Of a DNA stretch of 64,000 bases, positions 15,575 to 27,555 are shown piece after piece. Made by a program: the position numbers and the translations under genes. Source of the DNA: Hymenoscyphus infarciens (taxonomy: Eukaryota; Ascomycota; Leotiomycetes; Helotiales; Helotiaceae). Position 1 is the first letter of the stretch; each line of letters opens with the position of its first letter. The notes below the pieces were generated by a model. It was not told the DNA's origin, searched no databases, and saw only the letters and a list, made by a program, of their open reading frames with translations. The stretch lies in assembly GCA_001414345.1 (NCBI GenBank), contig LLCB01000073.1, positions 62,001 through 126,000 on the forward strand, written 5' to 3'.

Positions 15575-16075
15575 CTCTCTCTCTTTTAATAGCTTACTTA
15601 TTAATTCTAGCTTATTTAGATAACTAGTATTAGTAGTATACTTAGTAGTTAATAGATCTTAGCTACTATCTTAGCTTAGTACTTTATAGTTTATAGCTTA
15701 CCTACGAATTTAGAGGCTATCTATTATTAAGATTATTAATAGCTTATTTATAAGATTACTTATATTAATAGCTTACTTAGTAGTTAATAGCTTACCTAGA
15801 GTATTAGCTTACTTAGTACTTATTCTCTAATTTAGAGATTATCTAGTATTAACGGCTTACCTAAATTATTAGCTTACTAGTAGTTGGTAACTTATCTACG
15901 AATTTAGCGAGGTTAGAGATTATTAGGCTTATAGGCAGGCGTGGTTAATAACTTAGCTATATTAATAGCTAGCTTACTTAGATTAGTAGCTAACCTACGA
16001 GTTAAGAGATTACTAGTATTAATAGCTTACTTAGTGATTCATTAGCTTATCTACGAATTTGTAGCTCATTGTTAT
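15575..16075. repeat. TAGCTTACTTAGTA minisatellite at island edge
   Basis: About fifteen copies of (T)AGCTTAC(T/C)TA spaced 20-45 nt, with the recurring phrase CCTACGAATTTAGAG. It runs to the border where normal composition begins, just upstream of the ZIP transporter gene, so the array marks the edge of the RIP block. Confidence 0.7.
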
Positions 16076-16402
16076 AGCCATCGGTACATCGGTAATTATG
16101 TCCCGCCTCTAAGCATATGCTTATATATATAGGGGGCTATGTAGGTCGTAGATTTATACATGTCCTTCGCATCAAAGAAGCCACGTAAGAGTAGTGTCTT
16201 TATCAAGGGCAGGGCCTTACCGAAGGTAGGAAGGGTATGCCTGTGGTGCTTTGTTGTTGAGGGTGGTCTAACTGTGCCGTGAAGCGAATAAGGGGAAAAA
16301 GAGCACTGCACTCCACCCCTCCGCGATCGCCGATTTACCCGCACCTTGAGCTCTGTCCTTCCCCTTCTCAACCTCACTCACCTGCCTAAATTGCACAACA
16401 CC

Positions 16403-17845
16403 ATGCCTTTCTTCCATCCTCGTCGCGTGGCCATCCTGCTACTGGCCGCCTGCGCTTTCGTTCTAGCGGAGAAACATGCAGCTTCGATTGCATCAATGAG
16501 CGTGCCCGAAATCGAGGACAAGCTTCAGGTACCTATCCCCAAACTTCCCAGCGCAAACAGTAACTCCAGGTCGAGCTCCCCCGAGACCATCAAGCTTTAA
16601 AACACCTGGAAGGCTTGAACAAACCCACTGACTGACACGCATCATCTAGGAATGCGCCCTGGTTCAAGATCTGAATACCTACAAAGTCGCGACCTCCCCG
16701 CAAACCTCCTCACTGACCTCACGCATCTTCGCGGTTCTCTTCCCTGGGACGCCGGCTGTTAATGCTCTCCTCGCGACTCTTTATATCTCTGGACCTCCGA
16801 ATTTCCTGCTCGCGTTATGTCCGCCGAATATCGACCCCTCTTCGCTCTCGGTGATGGTTGCCTTTGCGGTGGGGGGGCTGTTGGGTGATACGTTGTTCCA
16901 TCTTCTGCCGGAGATATTCTTGGGTGAAGATGCTCCCGAGCATGTTCGATTTGTGCTGGTGGAGCCGAATCGGAATTTGTTGTTGGGTGTTGCGATTATG
17001 GTTGGTTTTGTGACTTTTGTTGCAATGGATAAGGGATTGAGAATTGCGACTGGGGGAGAGGGTGGTCATGATCACAGTCACTCGCATACGAATGAGACAG
17101 CTGAGAAATCGGCTGCGAGCTCTACAGCTTTGGATTCTCCTGCTAAGAGCACACGCTCAAGGAAACAGGCGAATGGAAATGCAATCGAGGTGGCTAAGAA
17201 AGAGGAGGATGAGAAGAAGGAAATCAATGCTAGTGTGAAACTAGCAGGCTATCTTAATCTCATGTTAGTTCTCCAATTAACCTGAAGGGATACAAACTAA
17301 CACATCCCAGCGCCGATTTCACACACAACATCACAGACGGCCTGGCAATGTCCTCCTCCTTCTACGCCTCTCCAACCATCGGCGCTACAACTACAGTAGC
17401 AGTTTTCTTCCACGAAATCCCCCACGAAGTAGGTGATTTCGCGCTGCTAATCCAATCCGGCTTCTCAAAACGACAAGCAATGGGTGCTCAATTCCTCACC
17501 GCCGTCGGCGCATTACTCGGAACACTCATCGGTATCGCAGTGCAGGAATACGGCGGAAGTGGTGTAGACGCGAATGGGAGGTTTGAGGGACTGATGGGTA
17601 CGAGTTTGAGTTGGGGGGATATGCTGCTGCCTTTTACGGCGGGGACTTTCCTTTATGTTGGGACCGTGGCTGTGATTCCGGAGTTGTTGGAGACGGGGAA
17701 GGATAGGGGGGTGGAGTTGAGAAAGACGGCGAAGCAGTTTGCTGCCATGGCTGCTGGGGCGGGGATCATGCTTTAGTAAGTTGATTTCTCTTTTCGTGGA
17801 TTAGGAATTTTTTGCTAATTTGGTTTTAGCATTTCTTGGTCTTAG
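16403..17845 (+). CDS. ZIP zinc transporter, LIV-1/KE4 (YKE4/ZIP7) type
   Basis: Predicted to move zinc out of the ER/Golgi lumen into the cytosol, as known for the ZIP7/YKE4 subfamily. Exons 16,403-16,528, 16,650-17,263, 17,311-17,775 and a tiny last exon 17,830-17,845 give 406 residues. Residues 1-22 look like a signal peptide. Membrane segments follow. A histidine-rich cytosolic loop HDHSHSH lies at about 181-187, the metal-site motif HNITDG at 252-257, and the LIV-1 signature HEIPHEVGD at 281-289. Introns have good signals; the second (47 nt) has branch point ACTAAC and restores the conserved phrase NLIADFTHN. The last intron is an inference: without it translation stops at 17,776 after GIML; with it (donor GTAAGT, acceptor TTTTAG) the protein ends ISWS, matching the family's hydrophobic tail. 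Start chosen at the ATG giving the signal peptide. Confidence 0.9.
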
Positions 17846-18894
17846 ATTTCGTTTTCGATAGACGAGCGTTTATCAAGAGATGAAAGATACCCACCCTGGC
17901 CAGTTGGGATTACGCATCAGTTGATGCGTATCACGGTCCCTTTAGGCGGATTGATTTTAAAAGTAGAAGGTAAGGTGTGACTTCCCACAGTTTTCGAGAG
18001 TCCCGGGCTTGAAGATGAAATCAGAGGATATCGGGTTAGAGGTTAAAAGGGGTTTAGGCAATTCAAAGACTGGATCTCACAGCCAATTCAACTATTAACT
18101 CATGACTACCCTACATGGTTTTGAGTTCGCTTTTTTGTCTTTGGCTTCAATCACTTGCTTGTAGATTATTAGTCCCCTCCCTCGTTTTAGAGCTAGATTT
18201 TCTTGGCTACTTTTTGAGATAACCGTTCACGTAGAAACAAGGCCTGAATTTAGAAGCTTCTTTATCATTCCATTTTTTAACTTTAACTCTGCTTATTATT
18301 GGCTCAGCGCTTTGACAATACACAGGACCCGCAACGTGGGGATTATATATACTTAGGGGGGGGAGTATATTCACTCCCATCAGCCCATCAGCCACAAGGA
18401 CCCACAGCGTCCTCTGTAGCACTAGATATAGCGAATTTATACCACGTTTTTTTGAACTTCACTAAGTAATAAGTAAAAAGATCCAAATTCTGTCTCGCTC
18501 TCTTTTCATGGCTGTTTCGTCTTTTTATAAGAACTCAAATACCGTTTGGAAATTAATGCTCAGACTGTGGCTGGAAAGAAGGGGTGTTGTCATGTGACAG
18601 CTCTTGCGAGACAAAACCTGGAACCTTCCGTTCATTTCCGGCCAAGAAAATAAACTTTATCTTGTTAATTTTCTCTCGAGCTACTTGTTATTCTTGTCCT
18701 TCACAGGGGCACTTTTTTCTCAGTTAAAGGATTTAGCCTGCGTTTTTTGTCTAAAGCATGATTTGTCTCGTATCAAATGAAAGATGAAGTATCAACAACA
18801 ACGTCTCGCGCAAACTCCTCCAATTATACCCATCAAAGACGATCTCCCAATGCCCGAAGGAAGTCTCCCGGTTCCCATTTTCCACAGTTGCTGA
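17846..18894. other. Intergenic, no gene seen
   Basis: About 1 kb of normal composition between two convergent genes, presumably holding both 3' untranslated regions. A G-run precedes short open frames near 18,350-18,420; nothing recognisable is encoded. Confidence 0.6.
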
Positions 18895-20238
18895 TTAAGA
18901 AGCCATTCCTGGGAGGTGATCAAGCCCTGTAAACAGTCAGAGAAAACCATCAATGGATTGCAGAAGAAAAACTCACATCCTTCATAGTCCTCGCTTGGAT
19001 ATTTTCTTGTCACTTTGCACTTATTCGCTGGGTCAATCGTTTGAGTCTTGAGGCCTCCGCAAGCGGCACCCATACAGCCAGCTCCACTGTCCATTGCCTT
19101 TTGGAGGGAGTCGGCTTTCCAGCCGAAGACGTAATCACCGTGCTGCCCATAACCGGTGTTATCACCGGTGCTGAGGACGAAAGGTTGGGATCCATCGGCT
19201 GGCCAGTCCGCCTTGTTGTTGAATTTCGTTGTGTCCCAGACGATTTCGAGCATGATTTGTGGGACTGTGGGTGATATTGGAGTCAGTATTGCCATTTCTA
19301 AAAGTAGGTTCGAGGAAGTGAAGGGGGAAATAGGGTTCGAGAGGAGGAACAAAGTTAAATAAGGAGGAAACCAATTCTCATTCCTTCTCAAACGTCCTGA
19401 AAGAGGAAAGAATAACACGGAGAATACTCACTCTTGACCGGGTGCGTTGAGGGACAGGCACCGCCCGTGCTTGATCCAGTAAATTGTTGTGGTCCAGCAG
19501 TTGGGTAAGCGACATGGGACTTGTGGTCAGGGCTGTCAAGATTGACACCGTCCCAGCAGGTTGGATACAAGATGTTGGATCGAATACCACCTAAACATTG
19601 TCCTTTGGGAAGCTCTTCGGTGTCTAGCTTCGCGTCTTGACATGGGGCTGCGTTATCTCCCCCAAAATTGGGGCCACTATAACAACGGAAGCAACTCTGT
19701 GTCTTTCTTCCGCTTCCAATCTTTGCACGCTGGTTTGCATCACCGACGAGCATTCGGAAGCCCTAATCACTAAAGTTAGGGACTGGTTATCACATTTCGA
19801 ATTTGAACTTACTGGTTTGAAAGCAGTAACCTTCTTCTTGCCATCTGAAACATAGTACACCACGAATCCACCCGATGTTTGAGTCGTAAACTTGTCGCTG
19901 AATAGCAATCTATTGGGGACTTGTGGAACTCGCTTGTATGTACCATTTCGAGCTTTGAAATAGAGATTTGCCGTCCAGTAATTCGAAAGATCGTCCGCGT
20001 AACTGCAACTAGTGCAATCGGCAAGAGTGCTCACATCGGTCGAGGGTATCGTAACGTTGAATGCGTTTCCTCCAACTACCTGATGCATGTGTGGGGATGG
20101 AAGTGTGTCAGGGTTCACAAGAGGATCGATTCGGTCAATAACAATCTGTGAGCAACCGAAACGCAACATAGTATTCTGACCTTGAGCTTCTGTGAGTGCA
20201 GAGAGCGCCGTCAAGGCTAGCACACTGGACCAAAACAT
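18895..20238 (-). CDS. Secreted DUF1996 protein
   Basis: Function unknown; DUF1996 proteins are extracellular or wall-associated proteins common in filamentous fungi. Exons 20,238-19,813, 19,762-19,432, 19,264-18,977 and 18,926-18,895 give 358 residues. Residues 1 to about 18 (MFWSSVLALTALSALTEA) form a signal peptide. The family core follows: a DPLVNPDTLPSPHMHQVVGG segment with conserved His and GG, then paired cysteines, then FKPGFRMLVGD created by splicing intron 1, THPVKIPQIM created by intron 2 (167 nt), and a C-terminal GWLDHLPGMAS created by the 50-nt intron 3. These joins restoring family-like phrases support the model. The ATG at 20,238 is the first in frame. No C-terminal WSC or repeat extension is present, so it is the short form. 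The promoter would lie in 20,240-20,600. Confidence 0.9.
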
Positions 20239-21924
20239 CTTGATTTTGAAATGGGGATGATAATCTGGCGACACAACCGAAGAATGTAAAGTTGGGAAGA
20301 ACGGACCTTCCCTGGCTCGGCCCCTCCCCCTCCCATCCTTCTTATATCAACACCAAGAGCAGAAACCCGGAAACATTCTCTTCAGCATGTGGCAATTTGC
20401 AGTAGCCCCACGGCAACCAAACTATGTACGGCAAAATTCATTGCAGGCAAAAAATCCTCGGTTAGGTCACAGGGATAAATTTGTAAAAATTTCATAGGCT
20501 AGCATTAGCCGTGCGATATTACCTCCTACTGCTTTGAGGTTCGGTAGTTGTGTGGGACAGCGAGACTCGGAATTAGGTTGGTGGCCATGCTGTCTCGATA
20601 ATATAGGCGATAGTGGTTGTAAACATTAAGCATCCCCCACAATATGTTACTTCGGAACGTCATTGAACAAACACAGCCAGTCAGTTTGATAACGCGTAGT
20701 TATTGCACCCCACAGCATCTTCCCCGCTCCCCCGCGTTTCCAAGAAAAGACATGCCGTTGTCCCGAGAGGTATGTTTTGTTTATTACGCCGAGACCAGTG
20801 TGCATATGACCAGAATATTCGTAAAGCTTAAAATAGGATGTCTTCGAGAAAGTCCAGGATCATGCATGAGAAACAAAAGGTCTTTCTTTTAGTAACCGGG
20901 CCTCGCGATAGCATCAATCGACAGAGAATTTGAACGATCACTCCCTTCTGTATGTCCCATCACACCCCCGATTCCCTAACCGCAATCAATCCTTCCTTTT
21001 ACAAACACCTCAATAGGCAAATTCGTTCTTTCCGAATTAAATACCTGGAACTTGCTTCGATTCTTGGGCAAAAAAACAGCACCGACCGCATTGATGTATT
21101 CCCAAACCCTGAAAAATGCTCTTTCAAATTTTATGATACGAATATTATACCTTTCCGATCCGCGGTCGTGTCTTAACAATTTTTAATTTGGAAGGATACC
21201 AAGTCACACCAAGAGAGTTAAATGCATAAGACTCATGTTTGAACATCGAGTGTAGCAGAAACCTTCTACATAAATGCTATTCTTCACGCTACCTTTCACA
21301 AAGCACAAATTTATTTTCGTTGCCACGGGTTAGTCAACTTCTTCGAGGCAATGAACTGAAGTTTATTAAGGCAACCGAAAGATATTTGAGTAGGACTTGT
21401 AGCATCATACTCGAGAAAATGGGTAGCTCATAGGTGTGAGGGTGATGGTATTCGAGATATATTAATAGATAACTCTTCTCTAATTCTAATTTCTTTTCTT
21501 TATGACTTTGCCAAAATTTGCCGAGGGAAAAGGGGTAAGGTGGAAAGGTGTGATTCTTGAGGGAAATTTCTGTCAGTCTCTAATTACCCAATGTCATGTT
21601 TGAACAAAAGGTGTTTTACAAAAGCTAGTATCATCAAAACACGAGAAGAAGTTCATCACTTGTGATATGGTCACGTGAAAAGCGAGTGAGCATAGATTAT
21701 CGCTTCCTTTTCTTAACCCCATAAGTGGAAACATTGTATACATGTGTGTTTTTGAAACGTTGTCAGGCTCATTAACATCAAAAAAAAACTCATGTTACTC
21801 GCTATATGATCGTACCCGTCATATGACCCTCGCAAAGTGGTGACTCATGTCAGATATCGCCAACTATTACACCAGCATCACATTTCACATAACTTTCGCT
21901 TCCTGTGGCCATAAGTGAGCCAAA
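20239..21924. other. Intergenic, no convincing gene
   Basis: Nearly 1.7 kb of normal to slightly AT-rich sequence with only short overlapping open frames on both strands, none with recognisable protein character. Contains the upstream region of the divergent DUF1996 and ERI1-like genes. Confidence 0.5.
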
Positions 21925-22695
21925 ATGTACTGCGAGATGTCGATTCAAAAAATGAACAGTGTTCATGAACAGCGCTACGAATTCATATGTGTCGTCGATC
22001 TCGAGGCATCTATCAATGAGTCCGACGGCACGCACGAGGTGACAGAATTCCCACTCGTCTTGCTATCTACAAAGACGCCCTCTTTGGACGTCATTGACGA
22101 GTTTCACACTTTTATTTGACCCCAACGCAATACAAATCGGAAAAATAATCAAGACATTCCTCAGCAAGTTTTTGACGAGTGCCACACTTTCCCAGAAGCA
22201 TGGAAGAACTTGCTGTCCTTTCTGGATCGTTATGGAGCGACCGAATCAAATACTCTCGCAATAATATGTGGTGATTGGGACTTCAGAGCTATGCTTCCTG
22301 CAGAACAATCCTTCCACTCCATTGAGCGCCTACCATTATTTGAAAAGTGGTGCAACATTAAACATGCCTTTGAACTGTTTACCGGAAAGAAAGCCCATTC
22401 CATGGTGCGGATGCTAAACGTGATCGGGCAAGAGCTGATCTGGAAACATCACAGCGGGAGTGACGATGCTCACAATATTGCAAAAATTGTTCGATGGTTA
22501 TGCAAGCAAGGAGATGTCTTCAAAATCACCAGTGATGGATCAGTTGATGAAGAAGATCTACAACATCAACAGATGTTGCAATTTGAAAAGGTGGAGGAAA
22601 AGGAAGCTGCGGAAGCGGCTCATATTGCGAAACTCTCAGCTAGGGAAATGCCACCTCAAGAAATTTTTCGAAATGATTTCAGTTTCTCGGCGTGA
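21925..22695 (+). pseudogene. ERI-1/3'hExo-like DEDDh exonuclease with in-frame stop
   Basis: The single frame from ATG 21,925 to TGA 22,693-22,695 (257 codons) carries the three Exo motifs of the ERI-1/3'hExo family, 3'-5' exoribonucleases that trim small RNAs and histone or rRNA ends. Exo I is VVDLEAS (D25, E27), Exo II is CGDWD (D119), and Exo III is HHSGSDDAHNIA (the His and Asp of DEDDh). Codon 65 (22,117-22,119) is TGA exactly where the family has the FxxxxRP phrase, so an ancestral CGA to TGA change is the simplest reading. No good intron would remove it without deleting conserved residues. The usual LTGI segment after RP also appears to be missing. Hence likely a recent pseudogene, or a read-through or sequencing artefact. 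A MITE sits 93 bp downstream. Family assignment is fairly sure, its status less so. Confidence 0.7.
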
Positions 22696-22787
22696 GATGA
22701 TGATGGAATTCCAACTCATTTGGCTGATGGGAGGCCATTATTGAAAAGTGCTTTCAATAGGCGGAAGAAACAATGGAAATTGCAGTA

Positions 22788-23315
22788 CAGTGAGTTGCGA
22801 GTTAAGCTTGAATTTGCCCACTTTTCTTGTAATCCGAGCTTTTTTTTTTTTTTCAAAGCTTTCTCTCTCTTTTCTTTAGAAGACAGAAAACAAAAATACT
22901 CTAAAAGAGACAAGGCCTAGCTAGAAAGAAGCGCTATATCTAATTATCTCTCTTCTATATTACTTATTAATTTAAAGTAAGTATAAACTAAAAAATAGAT
23001 AATTCTTAAAAAAAAACCCCGTTTTTTAAAAAAAATTCACTACCCCTATATAAGGTTGATAAGGTCGATAAGTTATACTAAGACTTTATAAAAATAAAGA
23101 CAGATATAAAATTATCTGTTTTTATTATATAAAGTTTATAGAGTAATAGAGGACATATAGAGCTCTCGTTTTCTGTTATCTGGAGTATACTAATATATAT
23201 TATTATTAATAAATAGGTAAAAGAGTACCTAAAAAGAGGGGAAATCAAGGAATTATTTAAAAAGCTCGGATTATAAAAAAAGTGGACAAATTCAAGCTTA
23301 ACTCGCAACTCACTG
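22788..23315. mobile_element. 528-bp MITE with 57-bp TIRs and TA target duplication
   Basis: Left TIR 22,788-22,844 starts CAGTGAGTTGCGAGTTAAGC; right TIR 23,259-23,315 is its reverse complement with a few C/T-type differences. Both ends are flanked by TA (22,786-22,787 and 23,316-23,317), the target duplication of the Tc1/mariner/pogo superfamily. The interior is AT-rich without coding capacity and looks RIP-mutated, so it was moved by a partner transposase. It lies just past the ERI1-like pseudogene. Confidence 0.88.
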
Positions 23316-23593
23316 TAGTCGTGGCACAAAAAAAATCTGGCATGGCGGCAAACTTGAAGCTTGGAGAAGTAGTTATGTTTTGGTAAGACTTCGTCACAGA
23401 CATGACAAATGTAAGCGTAAGGGTCTCTGACGTCGTGCTAATGATCTGCATGTTCCTAAGCACCAAGCTATACCGTCAATAGTGGTTCAATTTGGGCGAA
23501 ACAGCAATGGGCCTGAGAAACAACGTTGAAATCCACCTGGAGAAATATACATTGAACTATTTTCTTTTATATACTTCCACTAGACATTGAGAG

Positions 23594-25104
23594 TCAATTA
23601 ACGTGTGGAATCGAGCTAGCCCAGGTTCCCTCAAAAGCCCCAGGGGGAAGATAAAACAAAGACCGGAAGATCTCGGCCAAAATGTATAGCCGACAAATAA
23701 CATAAGAGCCAGCAGTGAGAATTGATAGCGAGCCCAGAAAAAATGAATATAACCATTTTGTGGATGGTTCATCAACCCAATGCCATAGAGTATACCACAC
23801 CATATAATAAAGCGGCATGATACTCGTTGTAACGACACTTGATGCTCTCCATAATTGTTTTTCAACAAGGGTGGGAAAGTCAAAATTCCACGCGATGAAA
23901 TGAGGCAACCCGAATATAACCGCACCTAAAACGAAACCTGCTTCCTCTGTTGTCACACTCCATCCTGAATTTTGGAATCGTTTCAGTTAATGCTCTTTTC
24001 TGCCACTTCCCCGATTTTGAAGGGAGCTTCTAGCTTACCATCTTTATCGTCCCTGCTACTAGGAGCTTGCCATTTCGGAGCCTCGATCGCATATGAATCA
24101 TTTTCTATCTTGGATTTTGACGGTTGTAAATCATAGTTATTGAGGAACACACTTCGGAAGAAAGACCTTGCACTCAAATGGTACAAAATGCGTCGATCCG
24201 ACGGGCGCAGCTTCCGAGTGGCTACCAAGCGTGTTGGTACTCGTACATCTTGAGGTTTCTCCAACCATAACAAGTACGTAAGAAGTGTACAGAGAGAATA
24301 GCTTAGCGTCGCTATCTCTAGTTGCGTTGAAGGCAAATCTCGAATCTTTCGGTTGATCAGTTGTATAACAAGCCAAAGGATCTGTAAGAGAGCGACGCCC
24401 TTCACGAAAAGGTCTCCTTTGCTCTTGTCTTTTATATCCTTTTCAGACATGCCTCCCAAGTCCGAAATAAGTCCAATATTCAGAAACACGCAAATTTGGG
24501 CAGAATTCAGGGCGATTCTTGACTCCGTCAACTCAGGCATAATGACATTCCAGTTGATGTATCGAAGATGATGTGAAGTGGAATTTCTAACTTGCTCTTC
24601 CGAATATATTTCAGGTCCCGTGGAGTCCTTGTCAGGCTCAGTCATGACGAAGCCTCCCATATTAGCATAAAAAGCATGCGTCTTGCTCCATTCAATCTTG
24701 CCGTCGCGGCGCAATTTGGTCATAGATGGACGTTTGAAAGAATATCGGGCAGCATATAACTCCCCCAGTGCCCGTCCCACCAAATACTCCGGTAGGAATA
24801 AAGTAACGACCATCCACTTGAACTTAGTCCAAAATGGCTTCAACATCCCTTCCAACTTTTCCCAGAGCCGGGGTAGTATCCCCTTAACCATTTTTTCGTC
24901 GTCTTGTGGCGGCACAGAAAGGTGCAGAACAGACCACGTACAAATGAGGAGAGTAAAAATACAGTTCCAAAATATGCCTAGGGTCGAGCGAACGTTCGCG
25001 GATGTCACATAATTGGAACCTTCTATGGGAAAGGTACAGTTGACGTTGAAAGTGGTCGCGGAAGTGTCTCCAATGAGCAATAATATGAGTACAGCAAAAT
25101 TCAT
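23594..25104 (-). CDS. Fungal orphan multipass membrane protein
   Basis: Not a named family, but it resembles a large group of uncharacterised fungal membrane proteins that share the phrases RSTLGIFWNCIFTLLICTWS near the N-terminus and a late PHFIAWNF-like motif. Exons 25,104-24,039 and 23,964-23,594 (74-nt intron, donor GTAAGC, branch TTAAC, acceptor TTCAG) give 478 residues; splicing yields DGWSVTTEEAGFVLGAV. A signal-like hydrophobic N-terminus (1 to about 18), an extracellular Cys (NCTFP), a first membrane helix, a long soluble middle (about 90-240) and a cluster of C-terminal helices are visible. An upstream in-frame TTG is not used; ATG at 25,104 gives the signal peptide. Function unknown. 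Confidence 0.8.
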
Positions 25105-26481
25105 TGTAGCCTTTTCGAGTTTCAGTTTCCACAAGGCAACAAGCGGGATTCGACGTTGAATAGAAAAAGAAAACTAAATAGAGGAAGAGAAGATCGCGAC
25201 AGCCTTCTTGTTTTTGAGGTGGTCGCATAAGAGCTGAAACCTCTGGTCAGGCAGCGTAGCCAGCAGTTTTCTTATTGGCGAGCCTTGTACGCCACGCTGA
25301 TATTTCGCTTATTTTCTCCCAAGTTGGACTATCTTTTCTATCCAATGCAACCCTCAATATTTCAGAACCCGAAAACTGACAGATAAATAGGGGTGGTAAA
25401 GAGAAAAACTTGATCGAGACGTCTAGGATAAACGAAGTCGGCTGTTCCAAGTCTTTCAAATACCAACTTAAAACTCCCCTAGATGGAACAAGGAAACCTA
25501 CCAAAGCCATGAAAGCTGCGAGTCGCAACTATCTACTGCCGCCCATCGTGAGCACCAGTTCATATTGTTTATTGAGGGTACACTTCACAGCAAAAACGTG
25601 AGTGCTAGCTATAGTCTCAAACTGGGCCAATCATCCCCCCGTTTGCTTTTCTGGGACTGTCCACGAAAAAGGTTGAGGTTTTATTTTTATCTATCTGCTA
25701 CGCCCTGTATATTGACTAATTGTTCTCTGAGGATTCTTGAAGAAATATACAAGAATGGTTGTGAACAATGTCCGATTTTTTATGATAGAAAAAACGGCCC
25801 CGAGTTCCAACGGATTATAATGAAGAGGAAGCTACGACCTAGAATGTTTGCGAGCCATGGGCTCACCCGCTTACTATTACCAGCGTTCTCTGACGAATGC
25901 GTTCAAATCACGACACTGATGTATTAATTACTATAGTGGCACAGCTTCAGGGCCAAAGCTTCCATCCACCCTCTGACCCTGGATCCTAAATTACTTAGAA
26001 TTCCTTTCAAATGATGAATCTCTAGTTCCATCGTACTGAAGTCTTTTTCGTCAATCGTAGAAGTCATACTCTTTAAGTGAATTGGATGTTATAAAATTAT
26101 GGGTGAGCCGAAACCTCAACCTTGTGATTAAGATAGATGACACAAACTGGATGACCACCACAAGTAAATAAATTGCTATGAATCAAAGTGGTCGTTACTA
26201 CACACGAAGCCTCAAACAAGTAAAGTCATGTCGATACTTCATACAGTATTTCGCTGTAGAAAGCAGAAAATCAAAAGCGGCGATTCAAAACAATTCGAAG
26301 TAACAAAGCTAGGGACTTGAAATAACAGAACGAAGTAAACATTACAACGACCAGCGAGTAATCAATTCAACTAATTTCACTCGCACCAAAAATATCTATT
26401 TTTACAGCCCATAAATCTAACCCACACCCCTAAGTCACCGGAAAACGGAAAGTATACCCAGTCTAAGATCAAACTCAGAAC
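25105..26481. other. Intergenic, no convincing gene
   Basis: 1.4 kb of normal composition. Open frames at 25,247-25,528 (-) and 25,565-25,927 (+) overlap in part, lack family signals and are probably chance. The region should hold the promoter of the membrane protein gene and the 3' end of the GH131 gene. Confidence 0.5.
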
Positions 26482-27555
26482 CTAAGCACTCGTACTAACA
26501 CAAGCCCCAGCCCCATTCTCAATAAAAACACCTCCATAAACAACAGCCTCATTAATCCCGGAAGGCTGGAAACCTTGCTTGGTGACATCAGTCAAGTTAT
26601 CACCAGTAGGCTTCTTAAGCAACCCAAAGTGATGTTGACCCTGGCCCGAGATGACATTAGAAATAGGTTGAGTAACGGGAGCGAGAGCTGTGGCATCGGT
26701 GGAGTAAAGGATTTGTGTTGTGCTGAAAACAAATTAGTTTCTCGCTAAATTTAAAAAAAAAGGAGGGGAAGGAAGGAGCTTACTTCTTATCATAATCCAT
26801 AACCACACCGAAATTATGCCACACTCCATTACCAGTAAACTCAGTCTCGAAAATGACTCCAAGATCAGTGTTTACGTTCCCTTGAACAACGATGGTGTTT
26901 CCCGCAGCACTAGCCTTGATCCCCTGCTCAGCCTTGGTCTTGCTCCCCTTCGCGGCAGTGGAATTAAACTTCGTCATCAAACTTCCCGGGTTCTGCAACT
27001 TCGCGAGTCCAGAAATCGTTCCGGTCTTGACAGCAAGTTGGTTGGTCGAGAAATCAGAGGATTCAAGGAACACCATTTGGTACTCGTGAGAAGCGTTGAG
27101 GGGCTTGGTATCATCTTTCATAACACTGAAATGGATGACTCTTTGTCCAACGGTAGAGTTGTCCGTTCCATTGTTGGTTGCCGGGATGAGTTCCGCGCGG
27201 CGGAAACCGGTTTGGACGTTTGTTGCCGAGGGGGCGAAGATGGATTTATCGGAGATGGAGAGGGAGATTGGTTGGGTTTGTTTGGCGTCGAAGAGCGAGG
27301 CTTTGAGGTTTGTTGGGAGGGTGATGAGTTCGGCGAATGTAAGATCTAGGATTGTTAGGGATGGAATGAGGGTTATGGAATTGGGAAAGACACACTAGCT
27401 CCCTTGACGTTGCCCGAATCGAATAAACTAGCCTTGGTATCGAAAGTTGCTGGTTTACTTGTCGCTGGCACTCTACCTTCAACGACAATCGGACATTTCT
27501 GCGCAAAGGTAGTAGCTGCCAGAGCAAGAACGGTAAGCGAAGAGATAATCGACAT
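26482..27555 (-). CDS. GH131 beta-glucanase, secreted
   Basis: Glycoside hydrolase family 131, an extracellular fungal family with broad activity on beta-1,3/1,4/1,6-glucans. Exons 27,555-27,396, 27,345-26,784 and 26,722-26,482 give 320 residues. Residues 1-19 are a signal peptide (MSIISSLTVLALAATTFAQ) followed at once by the family start KCPIVVEGRVP. Other family phrases are VKGANLTF (made by splicing intron 1), ISDKSIF, TGFRRAELIP, HEYQMVFLESSDFSTNQ and, after intron 2, QHHFGLLKKPTGD and VVYGGVFIEN near the C-terminus. Both introns (50 and 61 nt) have standard signals. There is no CBM1 or C-terminal extension, so this is the single-domain form. The insertion at about 190-230 (KGSKTKAEQGIKASAAG) makes it longer than the core. 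Likely induced on plant or fungal wall material, but no regulatory site was identified. Confidence 0.9.

Larger units (their letters stand above)
1..16080. repeat. AT-rich RIP-degraded repeat block, no genes
   Basis: Sixteen kilobases with almost no CA or TG dinucleotides, a large excess of TA, and stop codons (TAA/TAG) dense in all six frames; no frame longer than about 60 codons is visible. CG dinucleotides still occur. This is the pattern left when CpA is converted to TpA on both strands by repeat-induced point mutation. The original content was presumably transposons, but no transposase or reverse transcriptase motif can be read. Embedded structures (a minisatellite, a hairpin, an AGT microsatellite and AGCTTAC-type arrays) are listed separately. 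The change to normal composition is abrupt at about 16,075-16,090. Confidence 0.85.
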